A DNA stretch of 53,156 nucleotides, from NCBI RefSeq assembly GCF_000745835.1, contig NZ_KN050757.1:1-53156 (forward strand). The letters run 5' to 3'. The stretch is from Belnapia moabensis DSM 16746 (GTDB lineage Bacteria; Pseudomonadota; Alphaproteobacteria; Acetobacterales; Acetobacteraceae). Both the position numbers and the translations under genes were made by a program. The notes beneath the pieces were generated by a model, which ran no database searches, was not told the origin of the DNA, and saw nothing but the letters and a program-made list of their open reading frames with translations. Positions 28,245 to 35,082 of the stretch are shown here, in pieces (the stretch's first letter is position 1; each line of letters opens with the position of its first letter).

Positions 28245-29029
28245 GAAGCATCATCGCTTTGCCGCCGAGGATTGTCGCGCCGGCGCGGGTCGCGCTGGCC
28301 GTGTTTGGGGTGTCCGGGGCGGGGCTGGCACTGCTGGCCGCTGGAGATGCGACCGGCTGGCTGCCCCACGCTGCAAACGCCGCGTTCTTGGGCGTCGCCG
28401 CCTGGATCGCGCTGTTCCTCGCCGGTTGGACCCTGATGACATGCGTGATGATGCTGCCGTCGTCTCTGCCGTTCCTGCTGACTGTGCAACGGGCGGGCGG
28501 CCCGGACGCGAGCATGACGGCGGGCATCGGGTTCACTGCAACCTGGTTCGCGGTTGGCATCGTGGTGTGCCTGGCTATTTGGGCCGCGGGCGGTTGGCTC
28601 GATGGCGCCGCGCTTGGAGAGGCTGAACGGCACTTGGCCGGCGCAAGCCTAATCGTTGCTGCGCTGTATCAGGCCAGCCCGCTGGCGCGCTCCTGCCAGC
28701 GCGCCTGCGCCCGGCCTTTCGGCATCCTGGCGCGGTCCTGGCATGGCGCGGGAACGCCCTGCCGCGACGCGTTCATGGCAGGGCTCCGCTACGGCATGAG
28801 CTGCGTCGGCTGCTGCGTGCCGATGATCGTCGTGATGATGCTTGTCGGGGTCCACGACCTTGGATGGATGGCCGGCCTGGCCCTGGTGATGATGATGCAG
28901 AAGCACGCCGTGTGGGGTCCAAGAATCATGTCGGCGGCGGCAGTGGCGCTGACGGTGGCGGGGCTTGGCATAGGCGCCGGATGGTGGGTGGTGCCCCTGC
29001 ATTCCTTGCGCGCGCTTTGTGGCGTTTGA
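28241..29029 (+). CDS. DUF2182 integral membrane protein
   Basis: A 262-aa polytopic membrane protein whose ATG overlaps the stop codon of the oxidase gene (ATGA), implying translational coupling. Family marks include MTCVMMLPSSLPFL near residue 65 and YGMSCVGCCVPMIVVMMLVG near 185. Near 210 comes ALVMMMQKHAVWG, with Met, Cys and His residues in membrane helices. DUF2182 proteins are annotated as predicted metal-binding membrane proteins and often sit beside DUF1326 genes. The Met/Cys/His content and the partner oxidase make copper handling the natural guess, for example passing copper to the DUF1326 domain and then the oxidase. The metal and direction of transport are not shown by the sequence. 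Confidence 0.85.
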   Translation: MRSIIALPPRIVAPARVALAVFGVSGAGLALLAAGDATGWLPHAANAAFLGVAAWIALFLAGWTLMTCVMMLPSSLPFLLTVQRAGGPDASMTAGIGFTATWFAVGIVVCLAIWAAGGWLDGAALGEAERHLAGASLIVAALYQASPLARSCQRACARPFGILARSWHGAGTPCRDAFMAGLRYGMSCVGCCVPMIVVMMLVGVHDLGWMAGLALVMMMQKHAVWGPRIMSAAAVALTVAGLGIGAGWWVVPLHSLRALCGV

Positions 29030-29342
29030 GCGGGTTGCCCAGGCGCGCGGACTGCCCTGACGGCATTGACCGGCTCACACTGTCAGCGACGGTACGATCC
29101 CGGGTGCACCTCCTCCGCCAACCGCTACACCCAGAGAGAGTTGTGTTCTCAGTTCCCACCGCTGCAGCGGTGGGAACTGGGGAACGAAAGTCTCTGGGGC
29201 GAACGGCAGCCCATTTACCAGTTCGCCAAAAAAGGCCGTTAGGTCCCTCGGTTTGCAGCTTCCGGCGACCTTCACAACCTGCAACGCCATCGAATAATCG
29301 TCTACCCAGACCTGCACCACCATTCTACCCAGCCGGCCACCT
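29030..29342. other. Downstream of DUF2182: palindrome, no clear gene
   Basis: About 310 bases after the DUF2182 gene. It contains the 26-base palindrome at 29152-29177. The minus strand has an open stretch (29075-29323, with AFFGELVNGLPFAPE) that reads like protein. It could be an out-of-frame continuation of the broken nucleoside-hydrolase-like gene, but I cannot establish that. Confidence 0.35.
29152..29177. repeat. Perfect 26-base palindrome
   Basis: Arms GTTCCCACCGCTG and CAGCGGTGGGAAC meet with no spacer. As RNA it would form a strong GC-rich stem with a minimal loop, about 120 bases after the DUF2182 stop codon and opposite the end of the minus-strand pseudogene. This position suits a bidirectional terminator, although no T-run follows. 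A protein-binding or recombination site is the alternative. Confidence 0.5.
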
Positions 29343-30403
29343 TCAACGCCTCGCGTTTAGTGGGCTACCTGCCGCGGCGGTGACGAGCGTCGCCCGAACC
29401 TCCCGTGCTGGAAGGTAAGGCTCGAGGTGTCCGCCGGAGCGGCCCGATGGATCGCGCACCCGACCGAATATGTCCAGCCGCAGTAGGTAAAGTGCGGCAA
29501 GGTCGTCCCAGAGCGAAGTGTTCTTTAGCCCAGCTGGGTCGCGCATAATCTGTGCAAGCCGCTAAGGTAGTACCTCTGAAGTCGCCGCAAACGCTCTTCT
29601 CATGTCCTCATTTGGCGAGAATGCGTAACTTCTCGTGTCTGCGACGTTTTGCGCTGGCTCAGCTGTGCCGCAACTTCTAGGTCCCTGCGAAATGTCGACC
29701 CAGTCGGCACGCAATCCCCGCGGGCCGAGCATTGTAAAGGCCGCGCGGCAGGCAGCCCAATCGTACCGCAGTTCCAGCCGTCGGGCTCACCACGCGCTTC
29801 GTCGTCAGGGAACGGGCTGCCTTGTGCGACGAGTTGGACCAATCGTCTGCCAACTACACTCTCGTACCGCAGAAACGAGGTCCATGGCCCAATGGCCAGC
29901 AGTGCGAGGCGCGCACAGCCCGCGGTCAGGCGCTCGACTTTCGCCTCCACGGGAGGCACGACCTCTTCGCTCACCCGAACGACGGGGCTGGGCGGCGGAA
30001 GCGTACCGTTCAGTGTCTCTGCGGTGACCCGCCAGGTATCCAACCCGCGGAAGCGGTCCGCATCAAACTCTCGGTCCGGCGCTGGCGAGGTACCCTCCAC
30101 AACGGGAATGCCAGCACCGCGCAAGAAGGTACGGAGCGCCCGGGCACCGCCACGCGGTGTCGCTAGGCCCTCTGTGACTACGACAGCAGCGATGCGCCGA
30201 TGCGGAGCAAGTACCGTAATAGCGCGTAAATCGTCTAGGCCTGCGTCGCTGTCTATCAGCGAGCAATCAGCACGGCGATCGACCGCAGCTACCGTTGGTA
30301 CGGGTTCAAGCGATGACACTGACGCTATTGCCGCCGGCTGTGAGCAACCTGCGAGCACTGCAAGTGCCAGAGAACTGAAGCCGAGGAAACAAATATCACG
30401 CAT
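29343..30403 (-). pseudogene. Nucleoside-hydrolase-like lipoprotein, broken
   Basis: From the ATG at 30403 there is a lipoprotein signal (SSLALAVLAGCSQ) and then IDSDAGLDDLRAI near residue 50. This corresponds to the DxDxxxDD calcium-binding motif of inosine/uridine nucleoside hydrolases. The frame is lost near 29770, after GEPDGWNC. The neighbouring frame continues sensibly (YDWAACRAAFTMLGPRG, then SYAFSPNEDMRRAFAATSE) to an in-frame TAG at about 29568. After that TAG the same frame goes on with NTSLWDDLAALYLLRLDIFG and ends at 29343. One frameshift plus one stop make it a pseudogene, unless sequencing errors are involved. It points away from the dihaem cytochrome gene. Confidence 0.65.
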
Positions 30404-30549
30404 GCGCGACTCCTCCTAGCCGATCACAATTTCCCTCGAAATGCCGCACCTTAACCAGCGCAATTCAGAAGAACTCGTATACGATTAATATAGCGAAGCG
30501 AAAGGTTTTCGCGCCACGCTCGGACGAGACGGATCGCTGGGAGGATTGC
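30404..30549. promoter_or_regulatory. Divergent promoter region of the dihaem cytochrome gene
   Basis: A short, AT-rich gap between the broken hydrolase (minus) and the cytochrome gene (plus). TATACGATTAATATA at about 30478-30492 is the most -10-like stretch. GGGAGG, nine bases before ATG 30550, is a good ribosome-binding site. Confidence 0.35.
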
Positions 30550-32397
30550 ATGGCAATCTGGAGGACGAGCTGGGCCGTTGGATTAGCCGCAGGCACAGCT
30601 ATTGCCGCCTGTGGCGTGCCACATGCCGAAAAGCCTACAGTTCAGGGATGGACTGAGATGCAGCGCTCGGAGTGGTACGAGGCTACCCAGGGCTCACGCC
30701 TCATCCCTTATGACTGGTTTGAAGCACTGGAACAGCCCGGCTCCGACCGCCCCTTCCTCGACGACGCCTACATAGCTAGCTTCCGCTACCTGCCTCGCAC
30801 CACCTCATTCGGCGTCCGCCTGCCCCTCGGCTTTGCGCTCGACCAAAGGGACGACACTAGCCTTTCTCACACGCGGCTGCGTTGGAAGGTCGGGCAGCGC
30901 TCCAACGAGCGTTGGGTCGGGATGAACTGCTCGGCCTGCCACACGGCCGAGATCACTTACGCAGGTCGAAGCGTACGGGTCGACGGCGGCCCAACGCTCG
31001 CAGACTTCCAGGGCTTCATTGAGAGCCTCAATCAGGCATTGTCTCAGACTTCGGCCGAGCCTGCCAAATGGGACCGCTTCGCTGCCCGCGTCTTAAGAGC
31101 TGAGGACACCTCGGCTAACAGAGCCATGCTCCGCGAGGCTTTTGGTGAGTTGACCTCCTGGCAGGCGACCCAACTGCGAATGAATCAGACGCCGCTGCGC
31201 TACGGCTACGGACGCCTAGACGCTTTCGGGCACATCTTTAACAAGGTGGCTTTGGTAGCAGACCCGACCAACGCTACGCCCAATCCGGCCGATGCCCCGG
31301 TCAGCTACCCCTACCTCTGGAATATCCACCAACTTGGCCACGTTCAGTACAATGCTATCGTTGAGAACTCACCCGTCCGGTCACCCATCAGCGGCGGCAC
31401 CTTCGATATCGGCGCCCTGGGCCGGAACACCGGCGAGGTAGTCGGAGTCTTTGCCGACGTAGCCGCACGGCGAGATCCCGGACTAGGCGGGTTCGCGTCG
31501 AGTGTGGACGTGGGTAGCCTAGTGGCGCTGGAGCAGCGCCTTATGCGATTGGAACCACCGAAGTGGCCATCCGACTTTCCGCCGATCGATGAGAGGCTAG
31601 CGGCGCAAGGGGAAACGCTGTTCAGGGCGAACTGCGCCTCCTGCCACATACCCTTGGCGAACCTCACCACCCGCGTGCCCGACCGGATTAGCACCTTCAA
31701 CCCTGCAAGCGCACCCGATGCGGCAGACCCTGCACGGGATAAGCCGCCAGGTACTGACCCCTGGATGGCGTGCAACGCTTACACATATCGCTCGGCGTCT
31801 GGAGTGATGGAGGGGCTGCCCGCAGCTTACATCTCTGGTGCTCCTTTAGAGCGCGAAGCTAATCTATCTGACATGCTGCAGACCACGGTGGCCGGCGTCC
31901 TAATCGGAGCGAAAAGCCAAGTCGTCCAGAGCGCGTTCGCCACCTTCCTCTTTGGCGACCGGCCACCTCGGGTTATTACAGCCCCGCCTCCCGTTGCTGC
32001 CGCCCCCACCCCACGTGTAATCGACCCGCGGCAGGCTCGGTTGGACCGTTGCATGCAGGAGCGCAGCGTACTCTTAGGCTACAAGGCTCGGCCGCTGAAC
32101 GGCATTTGGGCAACCGCGCCCTATCTACATAACGGCTCCGTGCCAAACCTTTACCAGCTGCTCCTCCCACCATCCCAGCGTGTCACTGCGTTCCATGTAG
32201 GCACACGCGAGTTCGACCCGCGGCACGTCGGGTACATCACGGATCAGGCCGCCCCAGGCAACACCCACACGTTCTCGGTCACGAATCTAGATGGGCGACC
32301 CATCCCCGGCAACTCGAACGCGGGGCACGACTACGGGAACGCAGAGCTTGACGAGGCCGCACGCCTTGCAATCATCGAGTACATGAAAAAGCTTTGA
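30550..32397 (+). CDS. RoxA/MauG-like dihaem cytochrome c, lipoprotein
   Basis: A 615-aa protein from ATG 30550 behind GGGAGG. The N-terminus (WAVGLAAGTAIAACGVP) is an export signal with a lipobox-like IAAC. Two c-type haem sites are present: CSACH at residues 127-131 and CASCH at 362-366. Near residue 510-530, RPLNGIWATAPYLHNGSVP is a signature shared with the RoxA rubber oxygenase and with annotated di-haem cytochrome c peroxidases. Likely an exported oxidoreductase using peroxide or O2. Whether it is a peroxidase, a dioxygenase or an electron carrier cannot be decided; the similarity to rubber oxygenases is family level only. A gap of 230 bases separates it from the next gene, so cotranscription is uncertain. 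Confidence 0.8.
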   Translation: MAIWRTSWAVGLAAGTAIAACGVPHAEKPTVQGWTEMQRSEWYEATQGSRLIPYDWFEALEQPGSDRPFLDDAYIASFRYLPRTTSFGVRLPLGFALDQRDDTSLSHTRLRWKVGQRSNERWVGMNCSACHTAEITYAGRSVRVDGGPTLADFQGFIESLNQALSQTSAEPAKWDRFAARVLRAEDTSANRAMLREAFGELTSWQATQLRMNQTPLRYGYGRLDAFGHIFNKVALVADPTNATPNPADAPVSYPYLWNIHQLGHVQYNAIVENSPVRSPISGGTFDIGALGRNTGEVVGVFADVAARRDPGLGGFASSVDVGSLVALEQRLMRLEPPKWPSDFPPIDERLAAQGETLFRANCASCHIPLANLTTRVPDRISTFNPASAPDAADPARDKPPGTDPWMACNAYTYRSASGVMEGLPAAYISGAPLEREANLSDMLQTTVAGVLIGAKSQVVQSAFATFLFGDRPPRVITAPPPVAAAPTPRVIDPRQARLDRCMQERSVLLGYKARPLNGIWATAPYLHNGSVPNLYQLLLPPSQRVTAFHVGTREFDPRHVGYITDQAAPGNTHTFSVTNLDGRPIPGNSNAGHDYGNAELDEAARLAIIEYMKKL

Positions 32398-32627
32398 AGA
32401 TCGACTCAAGGCCGCAGCTTCGGACCTTGGCCCATGGCACATAAATCCGGCGCTGCTTGGTGCATGGGCGCAGCGCCTGTTTCGCGAGCCGTAGCACGCC
32501 CAGCCTCCCTCTTCATCAGATTGCTTTGTTAAGTTGGTAATCACGACCCAGGGTAACGGCCATAAGTTACCGTATCCGAAGCTGCAAGGGTGGGGGAGCT
32601 ATTCAAAGCTGGGAGGACTATCGGCCC

Positions 32628-33995
32628 GTGGCACGCTTTGCTGATTTCCCGACCCACTTCTCAGATTGGTGCTCACTGCCATCAAATCCTGAGGCCACGC
32701 AACACTATTGGATTAGTTTCGTAAAAGCACGTCGCCATCCGCAAAGAGCTTCTTACTCCAAGGTATGCTGCTTGAATACTGAAGTACGCAGCGCCGGTGT
32801 GAGCCTTCCGCTCCAGGCGCTGCGGTGTGTGGGTTCATTCGAACCACAACGGTCGCACTTGGCACTGCCTTCTAAAAAGGGCGAAGCGTCTTGGCCGTTT
32901 CGCGTCGGAGCTGCCTGCGCATTCCTCGTTTTTCTCTTGGCCGGCTGTGGCGGGCTACGCGGGCCGGTTACCTTCGACGCGAGCGACCAAGCCGTTGTGG
33001 TCGAGGGGGGACGCGATGCGGCCCGTGCCTTCATCGTCCATGGTGCCTGCCCGACGCAGGCCTCACCAGCAACCGCCGGAGCGGGTGGTGCCCCCCCCCG
33101 ACGACCGCGGCGCTACCCGTCGTGTCAGCAGGTGCCCTGGCCACCTTGGTGCCCGTGGTCGCAGATTTCAGCGTGCGGCTGCTACAGGACTACCTCGCTC
33201 GGGCGCAGTCGAAGCAGACGGACAAGCTACCGAGCCTCGGGCGCCGGCATGCTCCGCAGCGGCGCCGGGGTTGCGCCCCGGGCCTGCCTGGTCGTCGCGC
33301 GTGGGCGATTCGGGACGACACTACCGACGGCGCTTCCGCCGACGTCGGGCCTCCTGACACGGCGGCACTTACAGGACCTGGGCCTCACCGTTTACCCGCC
33401 CCTCTACGTGGAGGTCAGCATTCGGTCGGCCCCGGACGCCAATGCCGCCACCCGCGCGGTGGCCGGGGCGGAAACCGGAACGCGGTTCACCGCCCCGGCG
33501 CGGCGTGGCGCCCCGCCGCGGGCTGCCGCTACCGCTGAGGTGGAGCCCGCGTACCTGCACCTGTTAGTCCGGCCCGAGGCGCTGCAGTTCGCGCACACCG
33601 CCGCGCGCCGCCCCGGGGACGGGCAGAAGGCCATCGGCATGCTGGTACTGCTGCGGGCAGAGCCGTTCGGCCGTGGGGCAACCGAGGCGCAGGCCCGCGA
33701 GGGCGCGCTTCTCGCCCTCCCGCTCGACTTCGGCGTCGTGCGGGAAGGCACCGCCGTCGCGGCGCCAGCGGGCGCGGCTGGGGCCGCGCACCCCTTCGCC
33801 AACCAGGAGCGCGCCGTGCGCGTGCCCGCGCTCTCCGCCACGGCCAACGCGGACGCGTTCGTCACCGAAGCCGGCGAGCCGAGCCGCGTGCTCGATCTGC
33901 TCGCGGCGACGCTGAAGGACAACGAGACGCCCGTCGAGAAGGCCATTGCGGACGCAGTTCGCGCGGCCGTCTCGCCGCCGGCAGGCCCGCAATGA
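32628..33995 (+). CDS. Lipoprotein of unknown function with C9 tract, frame disturbed
   Basis: Open from GTG 32628 to TGA 33995. The signal FRVGAACAFLVFLLAGCGG (lipobox LAGC) lies about 90 residues in, so the true start is probably a later GTG or TTG near 32850. Nine C residues at 33091-33099 precede an unnatural stretch (PPRRPRRYPSCQQVPWPP). With ten C residues the frame would read TTAALPVVSAGALATLVPV and VADFSVRLLQDYLARAQ, a convincing helix. A second shift near 33240 would be needed to return to GMLRSGAGVAPRACL and the natural C-terminus. Either two compensating errors or lesions exist, or the tract is variable. The C-terminal 250 residues are Ala-rich with no recognised family. It is the gene upstream of the trypsin. 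Confidence 0.5.
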   Translation: MARFADFPTHFSDWCSLPSNPEATQHYWISFVKARRHPQRASYSKVCCLNTEVRSAGVSLPLQALRCVGSFEPQRSHLALPSKKGEASWPFRVGAACAFLVFLLAGCGGLRGPVTFDASDQAVVVEGGRDAARAFIVHGACPTQASPATAGAGGAPPRRPRRYPSCQQVPWPPWCPWSQISACGCYRTTSLGRSRSRRTSYRASGAGMLRSGAGVAPRACLVVARGRFGTTLPTALPPTSGLLTRRHLQDLGLTVYPPLYVEVSIRSAPDANAATRAVAGAETGTRFTAPARRGAPPRAAATAEVEPAYLHLLVRPEALQFAHTAARRPGDGQKAIGMLVLLRAEPFGRGATEAQAREGALLALPLDFGVVREGTAVAAPAGAAGAAHPFANQERAVRVPALSATANADAFVTEAGEPSRVLDLLAATLKDNETPVEKAIADAVRAAVSPPAGPQ

Positions 33996-34234
33996 ATCCG
34001 ACTACTCCGCCGTCGAGGAAGGGTCTGGGTGTAGACATCATCCCGTCAACACCGCTCCAGGCTGCCCCCGACGGGCAGGTGCGGGAGCTCGGCTCCGCGA
34101 CGGCGAAGACGGCCGGACGCATATCGTGTCCAGCACCACATTTTAACCAGGGGAAAAGCAATGAAGCTTGTTCATACATCGTCAAAGGTGCTTGCGGCTT
34201 GGCTGGCGTTGCAGACGGCCACGGCTGTGTGTAA
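33992..34234 (+). CDS. Possible small ORF overlapping two genes
   Basis: Starts with ATG 33992, overlapping the lipoprotein stop as ATGA, and runs 80 codons (MNPTTPPSRKGLGVDIIPS...), overlapping the start of the trypsin gene by 74 bases in another frame. It has no signal peptide and no family. The coupling geometry supports translation, but the overlap into the trypsin signal peptide argues against it. Confidence 0.2.
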   Translation: MNPTTPPSRKGLGVDIIPSTPLQAAPDGQVRELGSATAKTAGRISCPAPHFNQGKSNEACSYIVKGACGLAGVADGHGCV

Positions 34235-35021
34235 CGCGCAGAGCACCGCCGGACTCGTGATGGACGCGGCGCCACTGCTCGCAAGTTCGGACTCTCGACC
34301 GCAGGTCACTGGGGGCCGCATCGCGTCGCGGGACGACTGGCCCTCCACGCTGGCCTTCCGCACGGCGAGTGGGGTTTGCACGGCGACTGCCATCGGTCCC
34401 CGCGTCGTTTTAACGGCGGCCCACTGCGTAGACGACGGGGCCACCGGCATCGTGCGGCTGAATCCTAGCGACGAGGTGGGCGTCCGTTGCGACCACCACC
34501 CACGCTACCGTGGTGGCGAGCAGGGCGGGGACATATCAGCTGACTACGCGCTCTGCCTGACCGCCGGCCCAATGCCTGTGCCGACACGCGGCTCTACAGT
34601 CGTGGGCTTTGAGGTTCTCGAGACATCGGCGGAGCGGCCCGGCGATGGTGCCGAGGTCGTCCTGCTCGGCTTCGGGTGCTCGGAGCGGAGCCAATACGGC
34701 TTACTGAATGAGGGCGACGCCAACGTCACTGTACGCCCGCCGCGATCGCAGTATGGTCGGAATTACATCGAGACCGGCCTGGCGAGCGGAGCGGGTCAAG
34801 CGGCTGTTTGCCCCGGTGACAGCGGCGGTGGAGCCTTCACGTCGTCGCTCAGCGGGCGCCGCGTATTCGGCGTCAACTCCCGCGTGCGGGATGGGGTTTC
34901 TTGGATCTCCGCGACGTCGACGGACGACTTCCGCGCCTGGGCCAATGGTTGGGTGGAGGATCCGCGCCGGCGCGTTGCAATATGCGGCCTTGTGGGACCG
35001 CAAGACAGCTGTCGGCGCTGA
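34161..35021 (+). CDS. Secreted trypsin-like serine protease (S1)
   Basis: A 286-aa protein from ATG 34161 behind AGGGGA. It has a signal peptide (VLAAWLALQTATAVCNAQ), then a short pro-region up to QVTGGRIASRDDWPS. The triad is complete: His88 in LTAAHCVDD, Asp128 in SADYALCL and Ser221 in CPGDSGGG. The VTGG segment stands in for the IVGG new N-terminus of activated trypsins, so removal of about 25 residues after the signal peptide is probably required for activity. The C-terminus (RAWANGWVEDPRRRVAICGL) is closely matched in the N-terminal domain of the next gene. This indicates a tandem duplication. The two genes are 61 bases apart. Confidence 0.85.
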   Translation: MKLVHTSSKVLAAWLALQTATAVCNAQSTAGLVMDAAPLLASSDSRPQVTGGRIASRDDWPSTLAFRTASGVCTATAIGPRVVLTAAHCVDDGATGIVRLNPSDEVGVRCDHHPRYRGGEQGGDISADYALCLTAGPMPVPTRGSTVVGFEVLETSAERPGDGAEVVLLGFGCSERSQYGLLNEGDANVTVRPPRSQYGRNYIETGLASGAGQAAVCPGDSGGGAFTSSLSGRRVFGVNSRVRDGVSWISATSTDDFRAWANGWVEDPRRRVAICGLVGPQDSCRR

Positions 35022-35082
35022 CGGACATCGGTTACAGGCGTCGGGTTCGAGGGGAATCAAGGGCTGATCAGAGGAGGACATC

